Shown here: one piece after another, positions 35,778 to 51,092 of the stretch | Numbering within the stretch: the first letter of the stretch is position 1 | Layout: every line of letters starts with the position of its first letter | Assembly (NCBI RefSeq): GCF_036785885.1 | Contig: NC_092329.1 | Coordinates: forward strand, 3,224,001-3,288,000 | DNA: 64,000 bases | Source of the DNA: Coffea arabica | Taxonomy: Eukaryota; Streptophyta; Magnoliopsida; Gentianales; Rubiaceae | Direction: 5' to 3' | The notes under the pieces: model-generated | Told to the model about the DNA's origin: nothing | The model's database searches: none | The model's input: the letters and a program-made list of their open reading frames with translations, nothing else | Translations under genes and position numbers: made by a program

Positions 35778-36209
35778 GCTAACGTAATCCATAATTTTTT
35801 CATTTTTTATTTTAGTTTCCAATTGTGCGTGTTGGATGATTTCTAGCCATCTTTGCAATGAAATTACCTTCTTTTGTTCTTCTCGAAAGGAAAAAAGGGA
35901 TTTTTTTTCGTTCTTCTGTTTCTTGATTTTGAGGTTCTATTCGTTCTATTTCTTCTATCTCTTTCATTACATTTCTTTATCAAGCCAAAGTTTTGAGCAC
36001 TTGTAAATATTTTGATGTATATCTTATGAGAACTTTAATTTCACAGTGTAATATATGGGTAGGTTCAACCATCTCTCTCAAGGTTTAGAGTCTTCAATAA
36101 AAATAAATAAATAGAATAGAATAGAGTATAATAGCCTTGGACAAGCTCCTCATGTCACGTGGAGGCACTTGTGGACTCAATATGATTGTTTAGTTGGCTG
36201 TGACTCAAT

Positions 36210-36577
36210 ATGCATTTGATAAAAACTGAAGTGAAATTTGAATTTGTTAAGTTACTAAATTATTAAGTATTGAAATATTAATATTTGAGAGTACTGTGCG
36301 TTAAATGATAAATAAACAACTTATCACTTGTTGTTTTAAGTAAGTTTTGTCTAAATAATTTAGAGGCATTTAAATTTAATTAATTAAGACGTTCTATTTT
36401 TTTTATTTAAGTAAGATTTGCTTAAGCAATGCAGAGCCATTTAATTAATTAAGAGTTTATATTCGTTATTATCATATACGTTTGAACATATCAACACGTG
36501 AATCCGATTAACACATCTAAACATAAATTTTGAACCCATTAAATTTAAATATTAAATTAGATTATCAGTGAAATGCG
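36210..36577. mobile_element. MITE-like AT-rich element
   Basis: The ends (GCATTTGATAAAAACTGAA at the left, TTAGATTATCAGTGAAATGC at the right) are weakly inverted and resemble the ends of the element at 14591-14850. The interior repeats AATTTAGAGGCATTTAA- and TTAATTAATTAAGA-type blocks. Boundaries are uncertain. Confidence 0.35.
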
Positions 36578-37645
36578 AAAAGATCAGCACACGAATCTAA
36601 GGGAAAAAAACAAAACCATAGCTTTTGTTGAGGCAAATAGGTTCTAGATTGTAACACACTCAGGTTACTTTAACCTATGTGACACATTCAGGTTTTGCCT
36701 TAACATATTCATTATGCCATGCCATGCTCCACAAACTTTCAACATGTTAGAATGGTGAAAATCGTAGTAAAAGAAAGTCAGTCCGATATTTTTTCTAAGC
36801 TAGCTAATGACTTTTGTACTACCAGTATGGCCTTCGGCAACTTTGGCTGGTTGCAGGTTTTCCATTTCTTCTAGTGAAGTCAATGGCAGCTATGAGGTGA
36901 TATTAGTGGAAGGTAAAAAGATTACCTAAGAGAAGAAACAAAAATGAAAGGAACTTAACATATGAAAACCTATAGGGCTATAAAATTCTCAGAAACTATA
37001 GGAAAATCAATCATATTAACTTGGTTGGTTGAAATTTTAAGGTAAATGTAAATGCTAATTGATATAGCATTCAATTTTCGGCGCAAGTTTTGAGTTATTC
37101 CACCCGTGTGGTGTGTATGGTAACAGCTAGAAAAGAAGACAAAACACTGGGTAACGGGTAGGTGGAGACAGAAGAAGGAAAAACACCTAGTAACTTCTCG
37201 AGCAGCAGAAAAACTGAAAAGTCATTATCTAGATTTAATACATGCATGGTTCGTTCGATAGATGATTTTTTCTTTATTGGGTGCCCTACGAGAAAGACGT
37301 GTTCAATTGAGTAACCACCAAAATGAGGGAATCATTTGTTAGCATGAATTACCACAAACGAAGAAAAAAAGGTTCATGGTTGGATTCGACCAATTGACTT
37401 CGACTGATCAGTACAGTTATCTGCTGTACACTTGTGTGTGGTCATCCCCTTATGTCCCTGCTGGTCGCGGCAAACTGGAACTTTCCTAGGCACAAAAATC
37501 CAACCAATAATAAAAAAGGCGTATGTTTCTCCAGCTCCTTGGTTCCACCACATTCCGAGGAGAATCAATCGTTAGTGTCTCCAAACTCAAGAACTGAGAA
37601 AATCACAATCTTAATTCCTTCCATCATTCTTCCCAAAATAGAAGA

Positions 37646-40560
<2,915 letters not shown>

Positions 40561-42961
40561 AAGTAGTCTAATAGTGCCTTCTTGTAGCATGTATCAGTAC
40601 CAGATATAAGCTTTTCATAAATGTGTACTGAATTACTTTGAAGTTACATAATGTTTTACATACTGAAGTATAGCTGTATTTACCACTGAATCTTGAGTAG
40701 AGTTGGTGCTCGTCATTCGTTGCACCTCATATAAGAAGCTCCTGATTTCACTCTGGTACTGTAAAAAAGAATGGATTTCATCCGAGAGATTTGAGTTTAG
40801 TTTGTTGGGAGCTTCATCTGTGTATAATCTTATTGCCTTGAAATGCATCTGCTTCTCCTACTGATGTCGTACGCTGCCAACACAAGGCATCTGGCTTTGG
40901 TTGTCAATACGTTTTATTTACAGGATATTAATATGTTTAAGATCGAGTGTGGTATCTTTGGCAATGACAAGAATGTCTGGGATCTGTAACGTAATTATCA
41001 TTCCTTAATCTTTTCTTCTTGTGATAGGTATTGATGAGGTCTTTAAAGGAGCATTTTGATAGGCCTTATGCCACTAGATAAGGAATTTTCCTGCATTTCA
41101 CCAGTAACTTCCAAGTTTAAACCAATTGTGTTCCTGGGATGAATGGTGCTAACACGTCTGCCACAACTTTTCTGCATCTTCCAATCTGTTCTACTGTCCG
41201 GGAAGCTGTTGCTTCGTCATAAACAAACCCTCACGCTAAACAATTTTGAACAATCTGTCTTTAAGTCAGGAGAGGAGTTGGCATAGCCCCTTTTTATGCG
41301 CAACAAATCTCCCAGTTTGCTAAACCATGTGCATGCTACGTAACTTTTGGGATCTCTCTTAAGCAGTTTAAATTGTAGAGCTACAATACGGGAACGTGCA
41401 CACCCAGAAAACCTTCAAAGTGAATAAATACCAGTCAGAAATGGTGATATCTCCAGGACAAAAGAATAATAATGTTCCATGGATCTATCTCCTGAATCTT
41501 TATTGGAAAAAGAGACGCACACAATACTGGGACGACAAGGGAACACCATGAAGGACCACGACCTGCAAATAAAATTCCCACCTACACCTTCACAGAGGAT
41601 GATTTCGACGAGCACACTGTAGTAGTATCAGTTTGAAATTATTGCACAAGAAATCTGCTTAGCTCCAATAAAATGATAGATGGTTCCACCACGACATTGT
41701 GCGCAACAGAAGGAGCTCTATTGCGCTGAAAAGTTCCACCATGGCATCTGCTAGTTCCACGACGCTGTGTGTGGAAGCTCTGTTGTGACAAATGTTCTCC
41801 ACATTTCCAACAGAAACCTCAGACGATTTGAAAGAGTGTTTGAAGACTCAGCATGTTGAAAGACCAATGTTATTACAGATTACAGAACAGAAAATCTGAG
41901 GCACAACCGTTCTAAGCAATAGAGCCATATATAAAAAGCCTCCAAAAGGGAAAAAAAAAAAAGGTGAAACCATCAGAAGCATAATAAAAAAGGGAACATC
42001 AAGCTTGACTGCTGCAGAATTCCTAAATAAATAAATGAGTGCAAATGCTTCGTATGCTTTGAGAAAAAGTCTCAAAAAGTCAGGAGTTCCAAGATTTATA
42101 GCAACTAGATTTTCCACACTTAAAGGTCACAGCAAACTTTTTCTCGAATACTCAATCACACAGGCCAGAGCATAATATAATTGTAAAACAAAGCTCAACT
42201 GCCTTTGTCATATCACCGTCACTTGCACCAATTGCATGTAAAATGTTTCTAAACAAAATTAGCACAACATACTGGCATAAATCAACAGCAATAATACTAG
42301 AAAATCACCTTGGAATGTTCCTATCTCCTCGATCATCTCACTCATCACAATCAACAAAAAGCTACCATCAATCACTACTTGTGCTTATCATAAGAAAAGA
42401 TCCCACAATAGGCACAGAGAACAAACTTTAGGATTCCTTCAAACCATCTCATCCACTTCCATCATGTATTGAAAGTCTAGTTACTCTATTTCCTGTATTC
42501 TTCACTTGCTCCCCTGCTAGACTACTCAAAACATGCAATATATTAAGAAGAATTAAATTGCCAATCAGCAGTTCCTCATGAAATTCATGATTACAAGACG
42601 CCACTAGCTATCGCATATCACACAGACTCAGTACCACTCCAAAGACATGTTGATTAGATACAAACCAAGCAAACAATCCAAGATAGTTGTTACCAGGGGG
42701 AAAAAATCCCAGCTTCACTCTGGGGAAGAAAAAAGGATAAAGTTTCTCAAGTTCTTTTCTGCTTATTATTATTATTAGTATTATTCTATCACCTTACGGT
42801 TTCGACTCATATTCATTTACTATGTTGCATTGCATTAATCTGATTAGCTAAAGAAAAAAATTTGAAAGCTGCCCATTATAGTAATTCAGCATCCATCTAT
42901 CAACATTTACAAAATCCATAACATATAATTCTTCATAATAATCGTATAAAGTTCGACATTT
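40561..42961. other. Spacer between protease and LON genes
   Basis: 3' UTR of the protease, then sequence presumed to include the 3' UTR of the LON gene on the other strand. Frames at 40633, 41415 and 41848 (-) and 42243 (+) are short and match no family I know. No repeats with clear structure seen. Confidence 0.5.
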
Positions 42962-43828
42962 TCAAGATGATGGAAAAACGTCCTTTACCGCAGAAGCCGC
43001 GGTTAAATAATTCAAAGTATTCCTCAAAGTCTCCTTCTCCCTCTTCAATCTCGTGGCCGTGTCCTCCAACTCCAGCAACGCCTGCTGCTCCCTGGGAGCC
43101 CCTTCAAACGTCGACCCCACAAAAAACGAAAACGGCGTCGGAAACAGATTCCTCCGCAAATCTTGGACCTCCTTTTCGGGCTTCCCGTTCAGCCTGTTGG
43201 ATAAACGTATCACATCTTTCATGTAAGTCTCGACTTCGTTAGCTAAGGAGTTCAAGTCTTCGTCCCCATTGGCCGACGGGCGGTCCTCCAGCCACGTCAC
43301 CTCGGCGACCAAATATGGTTTAGTCCGAAGCAGTTTCGTTACCCGGAACCTTTCTTGGCCTTTACAGATCAAGAAAAACCGGTCGTCGACGAGACGCTCG
43401 TGTTTGACGACCTCCCCGACGCAGCCCACGTCGGCGGTGCCGGTGGCGGCATCGGCGTAAATCACGCCGAAACGGAGGTCAGTCTGAAGGAGGGTATGCA
43501 TCATGATCCTGTAGCGGAACTCGAAGATCTGAAGAGGGAGGATTGCACCGGGAAAGAGGACGAGAGGGAGAGGGAAGAGCGGGAGCTCGACAACGTCGTC
43601 GGATTTGGGGGAGTTGGTGTGATGTTTCTCGGAGAATGAGGAGGCAGAGCAGCGGAGGAGATTGGGTCTGCGCCGCCACTGGCGGTGGTGAAGTGGCGGT
43701 GGTGCTGATGGGGAAGAAACGAAGGGTTTAAGGGGATGGTTTAAGTGGGAATTAGCAGGGGGGTTTAAGTGGGATTTGCTTGGGATTATTGAAGAAGAAG
43801 TGGATGGCAAGATTTGAGGCAGAGCCAT
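42962..43828 (-). CDS. LON N-terminal (substrate-binding) domain protein, probably plastid
   Basis: Single exon of 288 codons from the ATG at 43828 (MALPQILPSTSSS). Residues 1-70 are rich in Ser, Pro and His with few acids, typical of a chloroplast transit peptide. From about residue 80 the protein follows the LON N-terminal domain (ELPLFPLPLVLFPGAILPLQ, then IFE.RYR.M). There is no AAA+ ATPase or Ser-Lys protease domain, so it is not a Lon protease but one of the short plant LON-domain proteins; I recall At1g19740 and At1g75460 as homologues. The frame is open upstream to an ATG at 43903, but that extension is unlike the family. A 759-bp MITE begins 365 bp upstream. Molecular function unknown. 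Confidence 0.9.
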   Translation of the reverse strand: MALPQILPSTSSSIIPSKSHLNPPANSHLNHPLKPFVSSPSAPPPLHHRQWRRRPNLLRCSASSFSEKHHTNSPKSDDVVELPLFPLPLVLFPGAILPLQIFEFRYRIMMHTLLQTDLRFGVIYADAATGTADVGCVGEVVKHERLVDDRFFLICKGQERFRVTKLLRTKPYLVAEVTWLEDRPSANGDEDLNSLANEVETYMKDVIRLSNRLNGKPEKEVQDLRRNLFPTPFSFFVGSTFEGAPREQQALLELEDTATRLKREKETLRNTLNYLTAASAVKDVFPSS

Positions 43829-44183
43829 ATTGGAAATATATTGTTGCAAGCTAAGCTTTTTTTTTCTTCCTATCAAAAGAAAAGAAGTAAAAAAGAGGAA
43901 CAAAAGTTAGAAAATGAGAAAAGAAGAAGGCATGGAAATAGAATTGCGACGAGAATAATAGTAGGAGTAGTAATTAGGAGAAGAAAAATTGTTGATTGGC
44001 ATAGTAGGAGTAGTAGCAGTACTGAGTAGTTAGTGACTGAGCTCAGAGTTCAGAGCCTCAGACAACAAAGAAAAAAAGGGAATGAGAAGAGCATAAAAAC
44101 TGTGGCTTTAATCTAATCAAATGCAGAAAGGTGATGATGGTGGAATTGAGGTATTGAGTGGGAGCTGAGATATGGGGTGGGGA

Positions 44184-44960
44184 AAATAATAAGGGATAAT
44201 TTCAGAAACCTACCTTGAAGTTTGTTTTAATATCACTCAGCTCCCTTTAAATTTTTAAAAATCTCACTTATCTCCATTATCAACTTGATAAGACTAAATA
44301 TTCCTATCAAATGTCATAAATTAACAACATTACCATTGCTCTTAATAACTATTTAACCAAAAAATCAAAACAAAATAAGATTTTAAAAGCAAAAAATGTA
44401 AATTAAAAAAATTGCTAGTTAATAATGGTCCATATTTCTTTACATTGAAGTCATGGTAGAATAGCAAAGGATATGAATAAATTAAATTTAATCAAGATCA
44501 ACCACTTAGGAGGATTTTAGAGAGTAAATAACACCTTAAAAATTTCATGCACAGTTACAATTAAGGAAGTCAGGAAATTTTTTGGAAAATTATGTTTTAA
44601 TTCATGGTGTAGTTTAAGTTATATTGAAAATTAAAATAATCTCGTCATACGTGTGAATTTTTCAATGTATAAATTTTGCTTTTATTCCAATACAACTAAA
44701 ATAAATAGTTTATATCAAGAAATTTACACCTTATAAAAATTTAACCTTGTTTTATTTTTTGTTGTTGTTATAAATTATATAAGTAGGATAATATAAGGGT
44801 AGTATTGAAACAAAGTTTTATTGTTCTTCTATTTTCTCCAAAGGAGTTAAAATGTTACAAGAAATGTCAATCTAATAAAGGTAAGTGAGATTTTAAAAAC
44901 TTCAGGTGTGATATTACAAGAAACCTGAGGGGAGGTTTCTGAAATTATCCCTAATAATAA
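44184..44960. mobile_element. MITE of the GGGATAATTTCA family, long form
   Basis: The element spans 44193-44951 (759 bp). Its ends (GGGATAATTTCAGAAACCT at the left and the inverse at the right) stay similar inward for about 80 bp, including AATATCAC and AAAATCTCACTTA-CC blocks. The flanks AAATAATAA and TAATAATAA agree in 8 of 9 bases, fitting a 9-bp target duplication. The AT-rich core has no coding capacity. It lies in the promoter region of the LON gene. Confidence 0.75.
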
Positions 44961-45750
44961 TGCGAGGGGAGAATACGAACAAGGGAGTTGAGATTTTGTG
45001 TTGTGGTGGGGTATTTCTGGGCTGTGGTTTAGAAGATTACACGTGGAAATTATATTTATCCGGACCTTGTGGGGCACGTGCAATTTTAATTGGACATTTT
45101 GAAAATTTTCTTTTTTATTATTATTAATAATTTATCATAAGAGGAGAACTGGAAAAAACGCTGCACTAATGAGAATGAATGTTTGGAGTATTCAGTTTTT
45201 TTTTTTTTTTTTTTCTGCGAGGGAAGAGAACATGATTCAGAAGTGAATGGTTTGGAAGGTTTGGCCTGTCCATTGACTCGAGAGTTCATTTCCGTCATTT
45301 TCCTCAACCTTCTCAAGTCAAAAAAAAAATCTAAGCAGATTTGTGTTCAGATATTTGCAGCTCTTCATTTCATGGGGCAGGGAAGAAATGCAAAAACTTG
45401 CTTGGTGGAGATTTCACTCGTAAATTTATGGTTTTGCAAACTTCAAAGTGGCATAAATTCCACTAATAAGATAGGGATGTGGAATGGGGATCCACAGACG
45501 TCGCATATAACTATGACTCACTAAAGAGGTGAATAAGATAGATTGAACGCTGCATTATTTATTTATTTGGTAAATATTATTTTACTTGTATTATAAATAT
45601 ATTTTTCAATCAATTTTTACCTTCTCAATTAAATCAGTACTTTTTTTTTACTTCACATGTATCAATCACATTCCAAAAATACTGCAACATTATTCAAAAT
45701 AGTAATTTTTTTTCCAAACAATCATTTATACAAACGCGTATGTTTCCAAG

Positions 45751-45819
45751 AGTTTATTCCTTCTCTTATTTATTTATTCATTATTATTATTATTTTTTGT
45801 CAAAAGTTTATTCCTTCTC
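45751..45819 (-). mobile_element. Retroposon tail with 15-bp target duplication
   Basis: AGTTTATTCCTTCTC at 45751-45765 is repeated exactly at 45805-45819. The 39 bases between, read on the minus strand, are TTTGACAAAAAA followed by ATAATAAT- and AATAAATAA-type repeats. This looks like the very end of a 5'-truncated SINE or LINE with an impure tail. Confidence 0.5.
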
Positions 45820-46424
45820 AAGAAGTTATCAGGCTTCTTTAACCATTTGGACTAACGGGCTTGCAGCAGCCTGGGCTTGGACAGGAGTTCTGTCCGATAC
45901 TTTTCCGGCACTTAGTTTAGTTGGACGGCTCACCGTAACCGAATATGGTGGCAGTAGTTAGCCCACTACTTTCACATCAATGGGCTGTTCCAAGTCCTGG
46001 GCTTCCATGCCCTATCCGCGGCCCTGTGACAAAGACCCGTGAGTCGTGACGAAGATGACAAGTTGTCCGTGTCCCACAAAGATGACAAACTGTCGCTGAT
46101 TTAACTGGCAATGACGATATTAATGAAACAGTTGATGAGGTCATTCAATTTTTTTCCTAGCCCTCTTATTTTCCCTTCCTCTCAATAAGTTTTCAGAGTT
46201 TCCTTTAAACCAAAAAAAAAAAAATTGAGGATTTGAAAAATGTAAACATGGTAATTAAAATCAATATTCTTGTAAAAAAAAAAAAAGAAAATCAATATTG
46301 TTATCATCAGCTTCATTGCCTTGTGATTAAGTGTAAAATTTGGGAACAAAACCGGTGCATTACAAGAAAATAATCCAACATTTTCGTAGTGGCCCTTCTA
46401 AAAAATTCAGACGGGTGCGTAATA

Positions 46425-46552
46425 CACCCGTTTGGTCCGGTGGTGATTCAGTCTCTACCTGTCACCCATAGGTTCAGTTGAGCCTTCCCTTAGATAGATT
46501 AGGATAGAGTTTGATATAGATAAAAATAGCGACAAATGACAAAAAAAAAAAA
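46425..46552 (+). mobile_element. SINE-like element with poly(A) tail
   Basis: A tRNA-like start (TTTGGTCCGGTGGTGATTCAG), a B-box-like GGTTCAGTTGAGCC, a tail region TAGATTAGGATAGAGTTTG and the end AAATGACAAAA followed by a pure A-run are as in plant SINEs. No target duplication could be found, so the 5' limit is a guess. Confidence 0.45.
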
Positions 46553-46581
46553 AGTATTTGCTTCTTGGATGTTCATATATC

Positions 46582-46852
46582 GGTTTGCGATATCATTTTT
46601 TTTTTTGTCAGCAACGATACATTTATATAACTTATTCTATCATAATCTAGGGGGGAGGGGGAGTTTAAGAAGACTATAATAGAGAGTTAGTGGGTATACG
46701 AACCCAACTAGATCAAAAAAGTATTATGACATTATTTTTAAATTTTTTTCGCTGTAAATGAAATTTAAACCCTTACTTACAATCCAAAGAGGGACATAAG
46801 TTCCTCCTGATAACCGCTGAGCCATCGGCCAGCGGGGGTTTGCAATATCATT
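46582..46852 (-). mobile_element. SINE with 16-bp target duplication
   Basis: GGTTTGCGATATCATT at 46582-46597 and GGTTTGCAATATCATT at 46837-46852 differ at one base. The 239-bp body (46598-46836) on the minus strand starts CCCGCTGGCCGATGGCTCAG. It has an A-box (TGGCTCAGCGGTTA), a B-box-like GGGTTTAAATTTC, and ends GTTGCTGACAAAA with an A tail. Confidence 0.8.
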
Positions 46853-47726
46853 GGGTACGCAACGTATGAGCCATCATGAGTATGCAATGGGGAAGGTCAT
46901 CCATTGCCGACCGTGCGAAAAAAAATGAATGGCTTTTCTTGATTCCAGAGTCAGTCCAGACAATTTCCATGTGGATAATTTCCGGATACTGCGCATGTTT
47001 CACACTTGCTGCTCTCCAAACCACACACTCCACTCAAACCAACCAAGACGATGCACGTGTCTGCCTTTTTCTTTCGTCCTTTTTTCACTTTTTTGTTTTC
47101 TTTTTAGGGAAGAAAAAGAATGAGTGTATAATTACACTTGCTTCCCTCCTAGTTTCGGATTCTAGAATTTTCTCGTCACTTCTTTAAACTATTGTTCTGA
47201 TTTAATCAAGTTTACGCTCCCTATCGAATTTGGTTAAGCATGATGATCGTTATTGATCGTGTATTATACATTATTATAATTAAATAAATGTCACATAAGA
47301 GAAATTTACATTTAAAATTTAAATTCATTTCTTTGTTGTAATGTGACCAAACGTCATTATGTCATCATATTTTCTTACAATGAGAACATCCCTTAGTCAT
47401 TGCTTTTCAAACAAGCAATTAATAAATTGGTTATGTGTAAAATCTTTGCTATACTAATAGATAAATTAGGGGTGTGTCTGGATATTATAATTATTTAAAA
47501 TATTACTTTACTTGTATTGTAAATATATTTTTTAATTTTTTTTATTTTATAGAAATAATATCACAGAAAAAAAGGAAATAGAACCGTTACAGTAATTATA
47601 TCATATAGTCTTCTATTTAAACACAGTTAATATGTATACACACAAATTTGAATGCATAAAATATCTACAAAATCAAAATTTAGACTCTCAATTTTTTTTT
47701 ATACATATAACATACATTTAATCCCG

Positions 47727-47754
47727 CTGCTGATGCTGATGCTGATGCTGATGC
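47727..47754. repeat. (GCTGAT)n microsatellite
   Basis: Four to five units of a GCTGAT hexamer, in non-coding sequence about 0.5 kb upstream of the thioredoxin gene. Confidence 0.8.
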
Positions 47755-48116
47755 ATGCCTGTAGAAAAGTCCTATCCGAGGTATAATCCACAAACAAGCA
47801 GCCTACTCATCATTCATTCTATGTAGAGATACGAAGACCCTTTTTGCCTTTACATGTGACGTTAAGTCGGTTGTAAGAAAATTAGATGACATCCTACCAC
47901 ATGTCATAAGGTACTATTTTGCAAATTGTAGTAAGCAATTAGGTCAGCATAATAAGTGTATTACCACCAATACACAATACTAAGTATTGTCATTTTCTTT
48001 TCCTTCTAGCATACTCTTGTAGTAAATACAGCAATACTTAATAGGATTTTCCGCAATATTTCCTCGCACGATAATATTACAATAATAAATGAATAACCGT
48101 CCCCGTTTTCCCCCTC

Positions 48117-48122
48117 TATAAG
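48117..48122 (+). promoter_or_regulatory. TATA-like box of the thioredoxin gene
   Basis: TATAAG in CCCTCTATAAGAAGG, about 120 bp upstream of the ATG, preceded by a C/T-rich stretch. Position fits a core promoter; not otherwise tested. Confidence 0.4.
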
Positions 48123-48237
48123 AAGGCCGGTTTGGCGTTGGGAAAAAAGCATTAGCGTTCCAAGAAAGCAAGAGACAAAACAGACCAAGTAGAAATCTTT
48201 TTGTGGGTTTTCTGTGATTCCAAGAGTGGAGTAAACA

Positions 48238-50003
48238 ATGGCAGCAGAAGAGGGACAAGTGATCGGTTGCCACAGCGTTGATCAATGGAATGAGCATTTC
48301 ACCAAGGGCGTTGAATCCAAGAAGCTGGTATGCTATATTACTATAAGCTTAGGGGCTTCTTGATTATATGCCTTTTTTTTTTGGGAAATTGTCGCCCTTA
48401 ATAGTTTGGATGCTGTGGTCGAATTTAAGAGATGGGATTCTCGAACTTCAGTAATCGTACCTCAAAATTTTCGTGCTTTTATAGTATTAGGTTTACTCTG
48501 GTTGGATGCATACCTGTAATAGGAATTTTGGAAAATTACTGATTAAGCGTTTGTTATTCTATTCTGTACTAATCGTCTTTTTTTTTTTTGTTCTTTTGGT
48601 GTTAATTCCTTAAATTTTGGTTGTTGATTCTTTCTCTCGATTGTTGTTTTTCTTCGTTTGGTTTTTTATTTTTGAAGATGGTAAGTTTTGCTAGGTGCAT
48701 ATTTTGTTGTGTAAAGATGTGAGCTTGCCCCAAAGATTTTTTCTTTTTTCTTTGCGGGAGGGGGTGGTGTGGGGTTGGTGGAGTTGATGTAGTAGTTTTT
48801 TGGCTTTGGGTCGAGTTACTTGCTCATAGTATGCTATATGCAGAGATGTCTCTGCGTTGTTTCCTTCTGTAGTTGTGGTTTAAGTTTAATGATTTGCAAA
48901 ATCCTGGCTTAAATCCAATCATTTGCGAAATCCTGGCTTATGATGCTTCAGACCAGGTTTGTTTGTTAGCATGAAATGAATTTTGAAAGCTAAGTGATTT
49001 AACCAAAATATTACTGTTAACTTAGCTTAGTAGTACGTGTCTTTTCCTTTGTCTTGTGTTTCTTGTGCTCTGATTTGGTTCTCCACTTACTGACCTTCAT
49101 ATCTAGTAAAAATGCGTCTGTTCCCGGGAGATAGAATACTTTCTCATACGACAACAGCAAATTAACAGAGGTGGGATCGGTCATACCTATGGAGTATAAT
49201 TTTTCATGCCCGAGGGAGGAATGAGACTGGTTCTTATGGATGCTTTTAATGATTTTAACCTGAAGCAATTGTGTTAACTTGAGGTTCTTGACTACTCTTC
49301 TAAATTCTACATGTTTTGTGTGCATGAAAAGTTTAAACCTGTATTCTTCTCGAGCTAGCAGGACACTGCAGTTTGCCGTTGTTATAGATGCCTGTTTTTG
49401 GTTGATGCTTTGCTTTGGTAAAAGTCTACGTTGTATCAGCTATATTGAGTGTCTTCCATGTGTTTTACCGATTACTGCATCTTTTATGCATTAATCTTCT
49501 GGCACTACTTCAAGGTTCTAATATGTACCATGACTTGATCCTTTTTATAGGTTGTGGTGGATTTTACAGCTTCATGGTGTGGACCTTGCCGTTTCATTGC
49601 TCCAATTCTAGCAGAGTTTGCCAAGAAGCTTCCCCATGTCATCTTTCTCAAAGTAGATGTGGATGAACTGAAGGTGGATTTCTCTTTCTAATTGCGTGTT
49701 ATCGTACTAATATTTTTTTAAATATAAACAGCTTAGCATACTGAGTGGATTAGCGATTTTTCTCTTTTTCTTTAGTGGATTTCTTGGCTGAATTTTTAAT
49801 TGCATGTGCAGACTGTTGCTGAGAAATATGAAGTGGAGGCAATGCCGACGTTCATCTTCTTCAGGGATGGAAACATTGTGGAGAAATTTGTCGGTGCAAA
49901 GAAAGATGAACTTCTGCAAGTTATTACCAAGCATGCTACTGCTGCTGATACTGCTACTCCTGCTGCTGCTGCTACTGCTACTACTGCTTCTGTTTCAGTT
50001 TGA
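48238..50003 (+). CDS. Thioredoxin h with Ala/Thr-rich C-terminal tail
   Basis: Exons 48238-48327, 49551-49673 and 49812-50003 join in frame to 134 codons with GT-AG introns; intron 1 is 1.2 kb. The protein has the classical redox site WCGPC (Cys40, Cys43), [14 protein letters not shown] around it, and the cis-Pro loop MPTF (Pro83). No transit peptide is seen, so it is cytosolic or peripheral, and NADPH-thioredoxin reductase would reduce it. The start [12 protein letters not shown] is the hallmark of subgroup I thioredoxins h; I recall the same start in TRX h4 (At1g19730). It is longer than the usual 114-120 residues because codons about 113-134 encode an Ala/Thr run from GCT/ACT triplet repeats at 49934-49990. 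Confidence 0.94.
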
Positions 50004-51092
50004 TTCACCATGGAAACAAACTTTTTAATAAGGAACTTTATCCGTCAGTGATTGTCGTAGCAAGGATGTTATAAATTTCTAGATGTAGTGGATGTGATTG
50101 TGTGTTTACTTTTCCATGGTTTTCATCCAGTGTCTGCTAGATTTTACTTTTCTATAAATAATCAAATTCCTCGTTTATCTAGTTAACTACTCTCCTTAAT
50201 CCTTATTCTCATCAGCTTTTGTCCCTCTGATGCGAACTTCCTCGAGAGGTCATTGTGTTCTAACTGGTAACTCTTATGCATAGTTCTCCGACATAGTCTA
50301 GAGAAAAATTGCCCTACCAAGTAATTTGCACCCTTCACTCTGGATTCTGGAACCCCCGAGCTACAAAATGTAAATAGTTGGCTGGGAATGGCCGTGGGCA
50401 GACGATGAATGGAGCTCACCTTTGAAGGCCTCAATTACAATCAAACCAAACGCCTCAAATGAAGAGGGAAAGGGGATCATCCTTGGTCTTGGCCATAAGA
50501 TAATAAAGAGAATTAAAGCTCATAACAGCCTTGCACAACAAAAAAGTTGGCTAAGATAATAAAGAGAATTAAAGCTCATAACAGCCTTGCACAACAAAAA
50601 AGTGCCAACTATCGGCACAAAGGGTCCTCTTAACCGTTTCCCGATGAATTGGACAGATCAGCTACTAAAATCAGTATACGACATTTTCTGGATTACTTCA
50701 TTTTCTTGAGGCTAGGAATATTGTTGTAACACTGAAAATCTTCAGATGACTTAAATTTGAGGAAGGAGATCTTAAACGACTATCAACTAGGCTCAAAACT
50801 GCTGGAGAATAGTTACACTTGGAACTGATGGCTTATTTGAACAAGTTATCGCTCGTTCCTGCCTACCCTCCAAAATTAATGAACTCTCCAAAACTATGGA
50901 CAATTGGGATACAGTGAACTTCGGAGCAACTGAAGGCCATGGTTCAAGACTGTCATCAATTTGTCAATCCGGAAAGTCAAAACTCTTCCTTATCCACCTT
51001 CAGCAGCACTGCTTCTTTCCTCCCTTCGTTCCTGTTCTACGTGAATAATCTTCATTATACTGCTATCCATATTCTTTACATTCTACCACCAC
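50004..51092. other. Spacer between convergent thioredoxin and beta-galactosidase genes
   Basis: 3' UTRs of both genes and about 0.5 kb of spacer. It contains a perfect 52-bp tandem repeat (50496-50603). No gene recognised. Confidence 0.6.
50496..50603. repeat. Perfect 52-bp tandem repeat, period 56
   Basis: The 52 bases from TAAGATAATAAAGAG to CAACAAAAAAGT at 50496-50547 recur without a mismatch at 50552-50603, separated by four bases. The identity indicates a recent slippage or duplication event, or an assembly artefact. Confidence 0.9.

Larger units (their letters stand above)
34531..37645. other. Spacer with stacked mobile elements
   Basis: Promoter region of the LisH gene, a MITE (34990-35356), a SINE (35552-35766), a MITE-like AT-rich unit (36210-36577), then the upstream region of the protease gene. 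No gene recognised. Confidence 0.6.
43829..48237. other. Spacer between LON and thioredoxin genes
   Basis: Divergent intergenic region holding a MITE (44193-44951), a small retroposon tail (45751-45819) and two SINE-like insertions (46425-46552 and 46582-46852). No gene recognised; frames at 45183, 45740 and 46876 are not supported. Confidence 0.6.

Noticed and set aside
35395-35803. Frames of 62-97 codons near 35.4-35.8 kb
   Set aside because: They cross a SINE with target duplications and a poly(A) tail.
45839-46110. Less AT-rich stretch that looks gene-like
   Set aside because: No frame with a known domain and no splice-consistent model; could be a repeat but has no ends I can define.
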